Shown here: piece by piece, positions 1-8,886 of the stretch
How positions within the stretch are numbered: the first letter of the stretch is position 1
Layout: each line of letters starts with the position of its first letter
NCBI GenBank assembly: GCA_934120045.1
Contig: CAKOTF010000001.1
Location: 164,968-228,967, forward strand
DNA: 64,000 nucleotides
Direction of reading: 5' to 3'
Source of the DNA: an uncultured Clostridia bacterium
Lineage (GTDB): Bacteria; Bacillota; Clostridia; TANB77; CAG-508
Notes under the pieces: generated by a model
Database searches by the model: none
Seen by the model: only the letters and a program-made list of their open reading frames with translations
What the model was told of the DNA's origin: nothing
Program-made: the position numbers and the translations under genes

Positions 1-329
1 CCCTAGCATTAGCAATTTGTTTTCATGATGTTCCAGAAGGAATCTCAATGGCATTACCAATGAAAACAGGTGGAATGAAAGTATATAAAGTAATGCTTTA
101 TGTAATATTATCTGGAATTGCAACAGGAATTGGTGCATTGATAGGAGGTATTATAGGAAGAATATCAGAACAGATAATATCATTATGCCTAAGCTTTGCG
201 GCTGGGGCGATGCTTTATATAGTATCTGGAGAGCTTGTTCCAGAATCTAATAAATTATATCATGGCAGAATGACAGCATTAGGAAATATATTTGGAATTG
301 TAATTGGAATTATTGTTACGAAATTATAA
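1..329 (+). CDS. ZIP-family metal transporter, C-terminal part (5' truncated)
   Basis: The reading frame is open from base 3 and continues upstream of the window, so only about 109 C-terminal residues are seen. It contains the motif HDVPEG followed by small hydrophobic residues. In ZIP (ZupT/GufA-like) transporters the H-x-x-P-E-G motif lies in a membrane helix and helps bind Zn2+ or Fe2+. Two more hydrophobic helices follow, with a second metal-site-like stretch ending in GELVPES. It would import divalent metal across the cytoplasmic membrane. The ATG at 48 is internal, because the conserved motif lies upstream of it. Family assignment is good; the metal is unknown. Confidence 0.8.
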   Translation, partial: LALAICFHDVPEGISMALPMKTGGMKVYKVMLYVILSGIATGIGALIGGIIGRISEQIISLCLSFAAGAMLYIVSGELVPESNKLYHGRMTALGNIFGIVIGIIVTKL

Positions 330-344
330 AATTTTTTATAAAGC

Positions 345-375
345 TTGATAAGAAATGTCAATTAGTATATACTAA
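345..375 (+). promoter_or_regulatory. Sigma-A promoter with palindromic candidate TetR operator
   Basis: TTGATA (345-350) and TATACT (368-373) are separated by 17 bp. A perfect 14-bp palindrome, TTAGTATATACTAA (362-375), covers the -10 box. The second gene of the downstream pair encodes a TetR-family repressor, so autoregulation through this palindrome is a reasonable inference. Confidence 0.6.
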
Positions 376-401
376 AGAAAAAATAAAAAGTGAGGAAATA
401 A

Positions 402-1304
402 ATGATAAAATATGACTTTATAAAGTCTAGTAGTGATGGACTAAAGATTGAATTAGCATATACAATTCCAAAAGACGAGATAAAAGGAATTGTGCAATTT
501 TCACATGGAATGGCAGAACACAAAGAAAGATATTTTAACTTTATGGAATATATTTCAAACAATGGATATGTTTGTGTAATAAATGATCATAGAGGACATG
601 GAAATAGTGTGAAAGACAAAAAAGATTTGGGATATTTTTATACAGAGGATACAAATTTCATAATAGATGATTTACATGATGTAACGAAATATATAAAGGA
701 AAAATATTCAAATCAAAAATTATATTTATTTAGCCACAGTATGGGAACATTAGTTGCAAGAGGATATATGCAAAAATATGATAATGAAATAGAAAAAATT
801 ATTTTATGTGGTACTCCTACCAAAAATCCATTTACACCATTTGCAATATTTATGGCATATATATTTAAAATTATAGGAATGGGGAAAAAGACAAATAAAA
901 TTTTAAACCATTTGACATTTGATAGTTATAATAAAGGATATAATGCAGAAAATGAATGGTTATCTAAAAATCCTGAAAATATAAGTATTTATAATGATGA
1001 TGAATTATGTGGATTTATTTTTACAACAAATGGATTTATAAATTTATATAAATTATTAAAAAGAGCATTTGAACCACAAAAATATGAAGTGAAAAATAAA
1101 AAATTAAATATATTTTTAATAGCAGGTAAAAATGATCCAGTAATTCAAAGTGAGCAAAAATTTAAAAATTTAGAACAATTTTTAAATAAATTAGGATATA
1201 AAAATATAAAAAGTAAATTATATCCTGATTTAAGACATGAAATATTGAATGAAAAAGAATATGAACAAATTTATGAAGATGTATTAGAATTTTTTAAACA
1301 ATAA
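402..1304 (+). CDS. Alpha/beta hydrolase, monoacylglycerol lipase / lysophospholipase type
   Basis: A 300-aa cytoplasmic serine hydrolase of the Hydrolase_4 family. An oxyanion-loop motif FSHGMAEH lies near residue 34, and the nucleophile elbow S-H-S-M-G places the catalytic serine at residue 113. The acid is probably in GKNDPV and the histidine in LRHEIL near the C-terminus. It probably hydrolyses a monoacylglycerol or lysophospholipid ester; the substrate cannot be read from sequence. GTGAGGA precedes the ATG. A TetR regulator gene starts 28 bp downstream and is probably co-transcribed from the promoter at 345. The oleate hydratase further on fits a theme of host or membrane lipid handling, but that link is inference. 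Confidence 0.82.
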   Translation: MIKYDFIKSSSDGLKIELAYTIPKDEIKGIVQFSHGMAEHKERYFNFMEYISNNGYVCVINDHRGHGNSVKDKKDLGYFYTEDTNFIIDDLHDVTKYIKEKYSNQKLYLFSHSMGTLVARGYMQKYDNEIEKIILCGTPTKNPFTPFAIFMAYIFKIIGMGKKTNKILNHLTFDSYNKGYNAENEWLSKNPENISIYNDDELCGFIFTTNGFINLYKLLKRAFEPQKYEVKNKKLNIFLIAGKNDPVIQSEQKFKNLEQFLNKLGYKNIKSKLYPDLRHEILNEKEYEQIYEDVLEFFKQ

Positions 1305-1331
1305 TATTACCAAAGAAAGTGAGATGATAAA

Positions 1332-1886
1332 ATGTCAAATATAACAAAAATAGCAATGGCACAATCATTAAAGAGGATGTTGTTGATAAAAGATTTAGAT
1401 AAAATAACAATAAGTGATATAACAAATGACTGTGGAATTAATAGACAAACATTTTATTATCATTTTAAAGATATATATGATTTATTAGAATGGATTTTCG
1501 CAAATGAAGTTGTAAAAAAAATAGAAAAAGAAACAACAATAAAAAATTGGCAAGAAAATTTTAAATATGTATTAGATTATATGCTAGAGAATAAAAAATT
1601 TATTATAAAGACATATAATTCTTTAAGTAGAAAAACATTGTTAGATTTTTTATTTAAACAATATAACACTATTTTTATAGATATTATAAATGATTTATCA
1701 AAAAATTATAATATTACTAAAGAAAATAAAATATTTATAGCAAATTTTTACAAATATGGATTTGCAGGAATAATAGAAAATTGGATAGTCACAGAAATGA
1801 AAGAGAGTCCTGAAAATATAATAAAAAAATTAGATATTTTAATATCTGGAAATTTTGAAGAAGCGGTAAGAAAAATGTCGGAATAA
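1332..1886 (+). CDS. TetR/AcrR-family transcriptional regulator
   Basis: A 184-aa protein with an N-terminal TetR helix-turn-helix at about residues 5-52. The recognition-helix pattern ISDITNDCGINRQTFYYHF is typical, and the rest fits the DhaS-like TetR_C_8 subgroup. It follows the hydrolase gene closely and has AAAGTGAGATGA before its ATG. Palindromes overlap the -10 boxes of its own operon (362-375) and of the downstream oleate hydratase gene (1971-1985). The two palindromes differ in sequence, so it is unlikely that one protein reads both equally well. The effector is unknown; a fatty acid is a guess from context. Confidence 0.85.
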   Translation: MSNITKIAMAQSLKRMLLIKDLDKITISDITNDCGINRQTFYYHFKDIYDLLEWIFANEVVKKIEKETTIKNWQENFKYVLDYMLENKKFIIKTYNSLSRKTLLDFLFKQYNTIFIDIINDLSKNYNITKENKIFIANFYKYGFAGIIENWIVTEMKESPENIIKKLDILISGNFEEAVRKMSE

Positions 1887-1904
1887 AACTGTAAACTAAA
1901 TTAG

Positions 1905-1949
1905 ACAAAAAATGGATTATGTAAAAAAATTATACATATCCATTTTTTT
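1905..1949 (+). terminator. Rho-independent terminator after the TetR gene
   Basis: AAAAATGGAT and ATCCATTTTT form a stem with additional TATGTA/TATACAT pairing inside, followed by a T run. Confidence 0.7.
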
Positions 1950-1954
1950 GCTTA

Positions 1955-1985
1955 TTGAAAACTTTATGTATTATCTATAAGATAA
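1955..1985 (+). promoter_or_regulatory. Promoter of oleate hydratase gene with palindrome at -10
   Basis: TTGAAA (1955-1960) and TAAGAT (1978-1983) are spaced by 17 bp. The 15-bp inverted repeat TTATCT-ATA-AGATAA (1971-1985) overlaps the -10 box and is a candidate operator. Confidence 0.5.
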
Positions 1986-2019
1986 AAGCACATAGTAAAA
2001 ATAAGGAGGTTGATAAACT

Positions 2020-3810
2020 ATGTATTATAGTAGTGGAAATTATGAAGCATTTGCTAGACCAAAAAAGCCAGTAGATGTAGACAAAAAATCAGCATATATT
2101 GTAGGATCAGGATTAGCAGCATTATCTGCAGCTTGTTTCCTAGTTAGAGATGGACAAATGAAAGGAAAAAATATCCATATTTTAGAGAAAGAACAAATAC
2201 CAGGAGGAGCTTGTGATGGATACTTATATGATGGATTAGGATATGTAATGCGTGGTGGAAGGGAAATGGATAACCATTTTGAATGTATGTGGGATTTATT
2301 TCATTCAATTCCATCAATAGAAACAGAAGGAGTAAGTGTTCTTGATGAATATTATTGGTTAAATAAAGAAGATCCAAACTATTCATTAATGAGAGCAACA
2401 ATGAATAGAGGAGAAGATGCACATACAGATAGAAAATTTGATATATCTGATAAAGGTGCAATGGAAATAATGAAATTATTCTTTACACCAGATGAAGACT
2501 TATATGATAAAAAAATAACAGATTATTTTTCAGATGAAGTATTAAATTCAAATTTCTGGTTATATTGGAGAACAATGTTTGCATTCGAAAATTGGCACAG
2601 TGCATTAGAAATGAAATTATATATAAAAAGATTTATACATCATATTGGAGGACTTCCAGATTTTACAGCATTAAGATTTACAAAATATAATCAATATGAA
2701 TCAATGATTTTACCAATGATAGAATATCTAAAAAAATATGATGTTCAATTCCATTATGGTACAAAAGTTGAAAACGTAAAATTTGAAATATCAGATTATA
2801 AAAAAGTAGCAAAAAGTATTATAATAACCAAAGATGGAGAAGAATCAAGTATTGATTTAACAGAAAATGATTTAGTATTTATAACAAATGGTGGGTGTGT
2901 TGAAAACTCAAGTATGGGAAGTCAAAATACGCCAGCCGTAATGAATACAGAAATAAAAGCAGGTGGAGGATGGGATTTATGGCGTAAAATTGCTGAACAA
3001 GATTCTTCATTTGGAAATCCAGACAAATTCTGTTATGATCCAGAATTGACAAATTGGATGAGTGCAACAGTAACAACACTAGATGATAGAATTCCACCAT
3101 ATGTTCAAAAAATATGTAAGAGAGATCCATTTAGTGGGAAAGTTGTTACAGGAGGAATTGTAACAGTAAAAGATTCAAATTGGTTATTAAGTTGGACATT
3201 TAATCGTCAACCACAATTTAGAAGCCAACCAAAGGGACAACTTGTTGGATGGATCTATGGTTTATTTAGTAATGTTCCAGGAAACTATGTAAAGAAACCA
3301 ATGAGGGATTGTACAGGTAAAGAAATTTGTATGGAATGGTTATATCATTTAGGGGTACCAGAAAATCAAATAGAAGAATTAGCTGAAAATAGTGCTAATA
3401 CAATACCTGTAATGATGCCATATATTGATGCATTCTTTATGCCAAGAAATGGAACAGATAGACCAAAAGTAGTTCCAAATCAAGCTGTAAACTTTGCATT
3501 TTTAGGTCAATTTGCAGAAACAGAAAGAGATACAATATTTACAACAGAATATTCAATACGTACAGCAATGGTTGCTGTTTACACATTATTAAATGTTGAT
3601 CGTGGTGTACCAGAAGTATGGGGAAGTACTTATGATATAAGAGATTTATTAAATGCAACAGTTAAATTAAGAGATGGAAAACCTATTACAGAAATGAATT
3701 TTGGATTAAAAGAAAAAATTGCATTAAAAGAAGTTTTAAAACAAATTAAAGGTACAGATATTGAAAAACTTCTTAAAGAATATCATGTAATTAAAGATGA
3801 TGATATTTAA
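2020..3810 (+). CDS. ohyA: Oleate hydratase (myosin-cross-reactive antigen family)
   Basis: A 596-aa flavoprotein, full length for the family. It begins with the dinucleotide-binding motif VGSGLAALSAACFL (about residues 27-41) and continues with EKEQIPGGACDG and RGGREMDNHFECMWDL, which are hallmark blocks of the MCRA family. The enzyme uses FAD as a structural cofactor to add water to the cis-9 double bond of oleate and related unsaturated fatty acids, giving 10-hydroxystearate. In gut bacteria this detoxifies host or dietary fatty acids. AAGGAGG lies 10 bp before the ATG. It has its own promoter and sits directly after a TetR gene. The assignment is confident. Confidence 0.95.
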   Translation: MYYSSGNYEAFARPKKPVDVDKKSAYIVGSGLAALSAACFLVRDGQMKGKNIHILEKEQIPGGACDGYLYDGLGYVMRGGREMDNHFECMWDLFHSIPSIETEGVSVLDEYYWLNKEDPNYSLMRATMNRGEDAHTDRKFDISDKGAMEIMKLFFTPDEDLYDKKITDYFSDEVLNSNFWLYWRTMFAFENWHSALEMKLYIKRFIHHIGGLPDFTALRFTKYNQYESMILPMIEYLKKYDVQFHYGTKVENVKFEISDYKKVAKSIIITKDGEESSIDLTENDLVFITNGGCVENSSMGSQNTPAVMNTEIKAGGGWDLWRKIAEQDSSFGNPDKFCYDPELTNWMSATVTTLDDRIPPYVQKICKRDPFSGKVVTGGIVTVKDSNWLLSWTFNRQPQFRSQPKGQLVGWIYGLFSNVPGNYVKKPMRDCTGKEICMEWLYHLGVPENQIEELAENSANTIPVMMPYIDAFFMPRNGTDRPKVVPNQAVNFAFLGQFAETERDTIFTTEYSIRTAMVAVYTLLNVDRGVPEVWGSTYDIRDLLNATVKLRDGKPITEMNFGLKEKIALKEVLKQIKGTDIEKLLKEYHVIKDDDI

Positions 3811-3830
3811 AAACTTTCTGAAAAAAAGCC

Positions 3831-3889
3831 TTGTAAAAAAAAATAAAATATAGTATAATTCAAACGGATATTCGAAAAAATATCCGTTT
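3831..3889 (+). promoter_or_regulatory. pcrA promoter plus hairpin at the transcript 5' end
   Basis: TTGTAA (3831-3836), a 17-bp spacer and TATAAT (3854-3859) form a strong sigma-A promoter. Immediately downstream AAACGGATA (3862-3870) and TATCCGTTT (3881-3889) form a perfect 9-bp stem with a 10-nt loop. No T run follows, so it is probably a 5' stabilising hairpin or an operator rather than a terminator. Confidence 0.6.
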
Positions 3890-3919
3890 AATTTTATGCT
3901 TATGAGGAAGGAAAAAATA

Positions 3920-6265
3920 ATGGAAGATATATTAAAAGGATTAAATGACAAACAATATGAAGCAGTAGTAAATACAGAAGGACCATGTCTTGTAATAGCA
4001 GGTGCAGGAAGCGGAAAAACAAAAGTATTAACACATAAAATAGCATATTTATTACAGGAAAAAAATGTATTACCATGGAATATATTAGCAATAACATTTA
4101 CAAATAAAGCAGCAAATGAAATGAAAGAAAGAATAGAATTGCTAGTTGGAGATAAAGCAAAAGATATGTGGGTTGGAACATTCCATTCAATATGTGTACG
4201 AATTTTAAGAAAATTTATAGATAGAATCGGATTTGATTCATCATTTATAATATTTGATTCATCAGATCAAAAAACACTTGTAAAACGATGCTTAAAAGAA
4301 TTAGACATAGATGAAAAAATATTAAATGACAGATCATGTTTATCAGAAATAAGTAATGCTAAAAATGATATGTTAGAACCAGATGCATATAGTGCAAAAG
4401 TACATGGAGACTATAGAAGAGAAAAAATTGCAGAAGTGTATGAAATGTATCAAAAAAGATTAAAAGAAAATAATGCAATAGATTTTGATGATATAATAAA
4501 CTATACAATTAAAATTTTATTAGAAAATGTAGATGTATTACAATATTATTCAGATAAATTCAAATATATATTAGTAGATGAGTATCAGGATACAAACAAA
4601 TCACAATTTACACTTGTAACACTATTAGCATCAAAGAATGGAAACATTACAGCCGTAGGAGATAATGACCAAGGAATATATAGTTTTAGAGGTGCAGATA
4701 TTGCAAATATATTAAATTTTGAAAAAGACTTTCCAGGAACTAAAATAATTAAATTAGAGCAAAACTATAGATGTACAGGAAATATATTAAATATAGCAAA
4801 TGCAATTATAAAAAACAATGAAGTAAAATATGAAAAAAAATTATGGACAGAAAATGGAGAAGGAGAATTACCAGAAGTATATTGTTCTGATAATGAATAT
4901 GATGAAGGAAAATACATTGTAGACAAAATAGAAGAATTAAGAAAAAAGAATAATTATAAATATTCAGATTTTGCAGTATTATATAGAATGAATACACAAT
5001 CAAGAGCGATAGAAGAAATTCTACGAAGAGAAGCATTACCATATAAAATTGTTGGAGGCTTAAAATTCTATGAAAGAAAAGAAATTAAAGACATAATTTC
5101 TTATTTAAGATTAGTACAAAACCCATCAGACAATTTAAGTTTGAATAGAATAATAAATGAACCCAAAAGAGGAATTGGAAAAACAAGTTTAGAAGCAGTT
5201 GAACAAACAGCAGGGCAAGCAGGAACATCTATGTATGAAGTAATAAAAAATGCACAAAGTTATGGATTGAATAGAGTTTATACTAATTCAAGAGAATTTA
5301 TAAACTGTATGGAAGAATTCATGGTTCAAAAAGATAATCTAAAAATATCTGAATTAATACAAAAAATATTAAGAGATACAGGTTATACAAAAGCACTCGA
5401 AACAGAAAATACAATAGAAGCTGAAAATAGAATTGCAAATCTTGAAGAATTTTTAAATGTAGCAATAGAATTTGAAGAAGAATCAGCGGAAAATACATTA
5501 AGTGAATTCTTAGAAGGAATAACATTATCAAGTGATTTAGACAATGTAGAAGAAACAGAAGATTCTGTAACATTAATGACATTACATAGTGCAAAAGGGC
5601 TTGAATTCCCAGTAGTATTCTTAGTAGGAATGGAAGAAGGAGTATTCCCAGGGTTTAAATCAATTGGAGAAGACAAAGATATTGAAGAAGAAAGACGTTT
5701 ATGCTATGTAGGAGTAACAAGAGCAAGAGAAAAACTATTTTTAACAAGAAGTAAACAACGTACAACATTTGGATCAACGACATTTAATCAACCATCAAGA
5801 TTTTTGAAAGAAATTCCAGCAGAAATGGTAGAGGGATATGAGGAAGCAATGGGAAGTGGAATTACTTATGAAAAATCTGGTTTTGGAGATAGTGGATATT
5901 CTTGGAGTTATGGAAGTAGAAATAATGGTAATATTAAATCATATAAAATTCAAGAACCACAATATGCAACATCAGCATCAAATATATTTGGTTCAAAAAA
6001 TAATAATGAAAAAACAAGTGGAAATCCAGGATGTGGATTTAGAACAGCAGAAAGTTTCTTAAATAATTTGAATAAAAGGAATCAAAGTAAAGGTGTTGAT
6101 TTGTCACAATATCAAACAGGAACAAAAGTATATCACAAAAAATTTGGAGAAGGAACAATAAATTATGTTGAACCTGAAGGTGATGATTTAAAAGTTGATA
6201 TTAATTTTGATAAATTTGGTCATAAAAGATTAATGGCAAAATTTGCAAATTTAGAGATAATATAG
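3920..6265 (+). CDS. pcrA: ATP-dependent DNA helicase PcrA (UvrD/Rep family)
   Basis: A superfamily 1A 3'-5' helicase of about 781 aa. Motif I is GAGSGKT near the N-terminus, motif II is VDEYQDT, motif III is GDNDQGIYSFRGA, motif V is TLHSAKGLEF and motif VI is YVGVTRARE. A C-terminal Tudor-like module (GTKVYHKKFGEGTI) that in PcrA contacts RNA polymerase is present. It unwinds DNA in repair, plasmid replication and removal of stalled RNA polymerase. AGGAAGG (3905-3911) lies 8 bp before the ATG at 3920, so the ATG at 3896 upstream of that site is not used. ligA, a common neighbour, is absent here. Confidence 0.95.
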   Translation: MEDILKGLNDKQYEAVVNTEGPCLVIAGAGSGKTKVLTHKIAYLLQEKNVLPWNILAITFTNKAANEMKERIELLVGDKAKDMWVGTFHSICVRILRKFIDRIGFDSSFIIFDSSDQKTLVKRCLKELDIDEKILNDRSCLSEISNAKNDMLEPDAYSAKVHGDYRREKIAEVYEMYQKRLKENNAIDFDDIINYTIKILLENVDVLQYYSDKFKYILVDEYQDTNKSQFTLVTLLASKNGNITAVGDNDQGIYSFRGADIANILNFEKDFPGTKIIKLEQNYRCTGNILNIANAIIKNNEVKYEKKLWTENGEGELPEVYCSDNEYDEGKYIVDKIEELRKKNNYKYSDFAVLYRMNTQSRAIEEILRREALPYKIVGGLKFYERKEIKDIISYLRLVQNPSDNLSLNRIINEPKRGIGKTSLEAVEQTAGQAGTSMYEVIKNAQSYGLNRVYTNSREFINCMEEFMVQKDNLKISELIQKILRDTGYTKALETENTIEAENRIANLEEFLNVAIEFEEESAENTLSEFLEGITLSSDLDNVEETEDSVTLMTLHSAKGLEFPVVFLVGMEEGVFPGFKSIGEDKDIEEERRLCYVGVTRAREKLFLTRSKQRTTFGSTTFNQPSRFLKEIPAEMVEGYEEAMGSGITYEKSGFGDSGYSWSYGSRNNGNIKSYKIQEPQYATSASNIFGSKNNNEKTSGNPGCGFRTAESFLNNLNKRNQSKGVDLSQYQTGTKVYHKKFGEGTINYVEPEGDDLKVDINFDKFGHKRLMAKFANLEII

Positions 6266-6271
6266 AAATAT

Positions 6272-6317
6272 AAAAATAGCCTAAAATATTAAATAAAGAA
6301 CTTAGGCTATTTTTTGT
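6272..6317 (+). terminator. Terminator after pcrA
   Basis: AAAATAGCCTAA (6273-6284) pairs with TTAGGCTATTTTT (6302-6314), with a T run. Confidence 0.85.
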
Positions 6318-6372
6318 ATAAATAAATTTAATTTTGAAATAATAAGAAAAATTATGTATGAAAGGAATTAAA

Positions 6373-6561
6373 ATGCCCGATTTAACAAAATTAGAATTAG
6401 AACATATAAGACAAATAATTTTCTTAAATGAAAATAAATATCAGAAAATAAACACATATTTATCTCAAATCCAAGATATCCAGGTACAACAAATGTTTAA
6501 TAATATTGCACAAGAAGCCTTAAATACAAAACAATTACTTACAAGTTTTTTAAACACATAA
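6373..6561 (+). CDS. Small CotF-like / spore coat-type helical protein
   Basis: A 62-aa, mostly helical, Gln/Asn-rich protein starting MPDLTKLELEHI. The start at 6373 is chosen because AAAGGA (6361-6366) lies upstream of it, whereas the ATG at 6358 precedes that site. Small pairs of this type (a 60-70-aa protein followed by an 80-90-aa CotF-domain protein) are common in Clostridia and belong to the ferritin-like spore coat CotF group. The role is inferred from resemblance and pairing with the next gene; no catalytic residues are visible. Confidence 0.55.
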   Translation: MPDLTKLELEHIRQIIFLNENKYQKINTYLSQIQDIQVQQMFNNIAQEALNTKQLLTSFLNT

Positions 6562-6588
6562 AAATTTATATTTAGAAAGGTTGAAAAT

Positions 6589-6831
6589 ATGAAAGAAAAA
6601 ACAATGATAAATGATATTATAAAAGATTTAAAGTTTAGTATAAATGACTATCAAAATGCGATATGTGAATGTGAAAATATAGGATTAAGACAAACACTTC
6701 AACAAATAAGAAATAATGAAGAAAGTTTACAATATGATTTAGTAAAAATCGCTAATATAAAAGGATATTCAAATCCATCTTCAAAAGTAGAAACAAAAGA
6801 AATTGAAGATTTAAAAAGACAAGTTCAATAG
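6589..6831 (+). CDS. CotF-family spore coat protein
   Basis: An 80-aa helical protein. The pattern MINDIIKDLKFSINDYQNAI followed by LRQTLQQIRNNEE and a late KGY motif matches the short CotF family, in which a central helix is followed by LRxxLxxIxxxE and a Gly-Tyr turn. Such proteins are deposited on or under the spore coat. AGAAAGG (6574-6580) is 8 bp before the ATG, and the gene follows the related small gene by 27 bp, so the two are probably one operon. A function other than coat structure is possible. Confidence 0.65.
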   Translation: MKEKTMINDIIKDLKFSINDYQNAICECENIGLRQTLQQIRNNEESLQYDLVKIANIKGYSNPSSKVETKEIEDLKRQVQ

Positions 6832-6838
6832 AAAAGAC

Positions 6839-6886
6839 TAAAATGAAATTCTATTTTCCTACGGAAATTTGAATTTCATTTTAATT
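6839..6886 (+). terminator. Terminator after the CotF-like pair
   Basis: A perfect 11-bp stem AAAATGAAATT (6840-6850) / AATTTCATTTT (6872-6882) encloses a second small hairpin TTTCC-TAC-GGAAA and is followed by AATTT. The remaining bases to 7049 are purine-rich (A/G) with no supported gene. Confidence 0.6.
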
Positions 6887-7049
6887 TGTACAAAAAGGAG
6901 AAAACGAAAGAAAAAGAGATAATAAAAGAGAAAAAGAAAAGATATATCTAAAAAACGGTAAATAAGAAAAATTGCTAAAATTAGTAAAAGTAATATAAAA
7001 TAAAAAAAATCTCGAAATAAATAATAAAAAATGAACAGGAGAAAAATTA

Positions 7050-8039
7050 ATGGTAAAAAAAATACTAGTATTAGCAAGAAAAACAATGAAACTTACAATA
7101 CTTTTAGGAATTTCTATATTGTTAATAATCTGTGCAGTAGCTTTATTTTTTAAGCCAATATATGTTGTAACTTTAAATGGAGAACAGATAGGTTATAGTA
7201 AAGATAAAAGCAAATTACAAGCTGAAATAAATAAATATATGGAAAGTGGAGATGGACAATCAAATGTTGCATTTGTTCAAATGGAAGCTATGCCAGAATA
7301 TAAAATGTGTTTACTAAAAAGAAATATAGTAACAAATGATGACGAAATATTTGAAACTGTAAAAAAACAAGGAATTACATATTATAATTATTATGCTATA
7401 TCAATTGGAGAAGAAATAAAGGCATATGTATCAGATTTTGCATCAGCAGAAGAAATTGTAAATCAACTAAAAGAAAAAGAGAGTACAAATGCAGATGAAA
7501 TAGTAATAACAGAAATGTATGAAACAAATTTAGAGGAATTTTCAGATGTAGAAACAGTTGTAGCAGATTTATATGTAAAAAAAGTAGAACTACCTAAAGT
7601 AGCTAAAAATTCAGGAAAAGTAAATACATCTGCAAATTTATCATATCAGAGTATAGGAATAGGATTAAACTTAATTAGGCCTATTTCAGGAACAATAACA
7701 TCAAGATTTGGATCTATTAGTAGAGTTAGATCTGGAGCACATACAGGATTAGATATAGCAGCATCAACAGGAACACCAATAAAAGCAGCTGCATCAGGAG
7801 TAGTGACATTTTCAGGAACTAAAAGTGCATATGGAAAAATGCTTGTAATTTCACATGGAAATGGAATAGAAACATATTATGGACATTGTAGTAAATTATA
7901 TGCAGAAGTAGGAGATAAAGTAAGCCAAGGAGAAACAATAGCTGCAGTAGGCTCAACAGGAAATAGCACAGGGCCACATTTGCATTTAGAAATAAGAGTA
8001 AATGGAGTAGCATATAATCCACAAAACTATGTATATTAA
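7050..8039 (+). CDS. Membrane-anchored M23 peptidase (peptidoglycan endopeptidase)
   Basis: A 329-aa protein with one N-terminal membrane segment (about residues 13-35) and a long extracytoplasmic linker. The C-terminal M23 (LytM/peptidase) domain carries the zinc ligands H231 and D235 in HTGLD and H310-L-H312 in PHLHLEIR, with YGHCSKL and GSTGNSTGPH in between. All catalytic residues of an active lysostaphin-type metallopeptidase are present. It would cut peptide cross-links of the wall during growth or sporulation (SpoIIQ-like proteins have a similar layout, but the middle region here does not identify it). AGGAG (7037-7041) is 8 bp before the ATG. Confidence 0.9.
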   Translation: MVKKILVLARKTMKLTILLGISILLIICAVALFFKPIYVVTLNGEQIGYSKDKSKLQAEINKYMESGDGQSNVAFVQMEAMPEYKMCLLKRNIVTNDDEIFETVKKQGITYYNYYAISIGEEIKAYVSDFASAEEIVNQLKEKESTNADEIVITEMYETNLEEFSDVETVVADLYVKKVELPKVAKNSGKVNTSANLSYQSIGIGLNLIRPISGTITSRFGSISRVRSGAHTGLDIAASTGTPIKAAASGVVTFSGTKSAYGKMLVISHGNGIETYYGHCSKLYAEVGDKVSQGETIAAVGSTGNSTGPHLHLEIRVNGVAYNPQNYVY

Positions 8040-8040
8040 T

Positions 8041-8074
8041 AAAAATCAAAGGAACTATTATTCCTTTGATTTTT
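8041..8074. terminator. Bidirectional terminator between M23 peptidase and mecA
   Basis: A perfect 14-bp stem AAAAATCAAAGGAA (8041-8054) / TTCCTTTGATTTTT (8061-8074) between convergent genes, with A and T runs on either side. Confidence 0.9.
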
Positions 8075-8080
8075 TACATA

Positions 8081-8633
8081 TTATAAAGCAAATGTATTTA
8101 TACACTCATTTATAGCATCTGTAATAAAAACATTTTTCCCATACTCGTTTAAGATACCTAAAAATCCGTGAAGAAAAGTCTTTTTTTGTACTAAATTCAC
8201 AAAGAATACTATCTAAATTATTAGAAATATTGTTAAATGAATGTAGATAATAAGTACTATTCAACAAAAATAAAGAAAATGATTCAAAAACAGACCAATT
8301 CATATTTTTTATATATGTACAAAAGGCTAAAAAATCTTCAAATTTATTAAATTTATAAAAAATATTATTTCCAATATTTTCAATAAAATTAGAATCAACT
8401 TTGGTAACTGTAAAAACACAACCATCATTATAATTTAAAATTTCAACTAAAATATTTTCATCTTTAATTTTAAAGTTAAGATTTTGCTCAGCAGTTTTTA
8501 AGATAGATTGTATAAAATTTTGTGAAAATGGATTATTTGAAAATAAGACTTTTTTTGAAATATGATTTTTATTCATATCATCATAAGAAAAAAATATTTT
8601 AATTTTAGTGTCAGTTATTTTTTCAAATCTCAT
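8081..8633 (-). pseudogene. mecA: MecA-type ClpC adaptor, interrupted by a +1 frameshift
   Basis: The N-terminal half (MRFEKITDTKIKIFFSYDDM, later VFTVTKV) matches MecA, which delivers substrates to ClpC/ClpP. The uninterrupted frame ends at 8106 with an atypical Cys/Tyr/Arg-rich tail. Skipping one base at a run of seven A residues (coding strand, 8181-8187 on the plus strand) restores a MecA-like C-terminus, HGFLGILNEYGKNVF, ending at 8081. The repaired protein is 183 aa. GGAGG precedes the ATG by 7 bp, and the strong terminator lies just beyond the restored stop. It could be a genuine decayed gene, a homopolymer sequencing error, or a gene decoded by slippage. Its likely partner, clpC, is 40 kb away. 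Confidence 0.75.
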
Positions 8634-8768
8634 ATATAAACCTCCAATATATTTATATTATACAATGAATAAAAATATTTTTAAAGAAACAATATTTTCC
8701 AAATATACAATATTTCTAGAATAAGGTAGAAATGTGTTTTAAATATTATTATATTTATAAAATAATAC

Positions 8769-8797
8769 TTGAAAAAAACATAAAAGCAATGTATAAT
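8769..8797 (+). promoter_or_regulatory. Promoter of the radC-mre operon
   Basis: TTGAAA (8769-8774), 17-bp spacer, TATAAT (8792-8797), 90 bp before the radC start. Confidence 0.7.
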
Positions 8798-8886
8798 GAT
8801 AACACATAATAGGGGAATTCCGTAGGAAAATATAAAAGAAGATTGGTATGGCAAATACAAAAATTAAAAGAAAGGAAGAATATAAC

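Noticed and set aside
6886..6950. Short Lys/Glu-rich frame from TTG in the purine-rich gap
   Set aside because: No ribosome site and low-complexity A/G sequence; it would code for a Lys/Glu string by chance.
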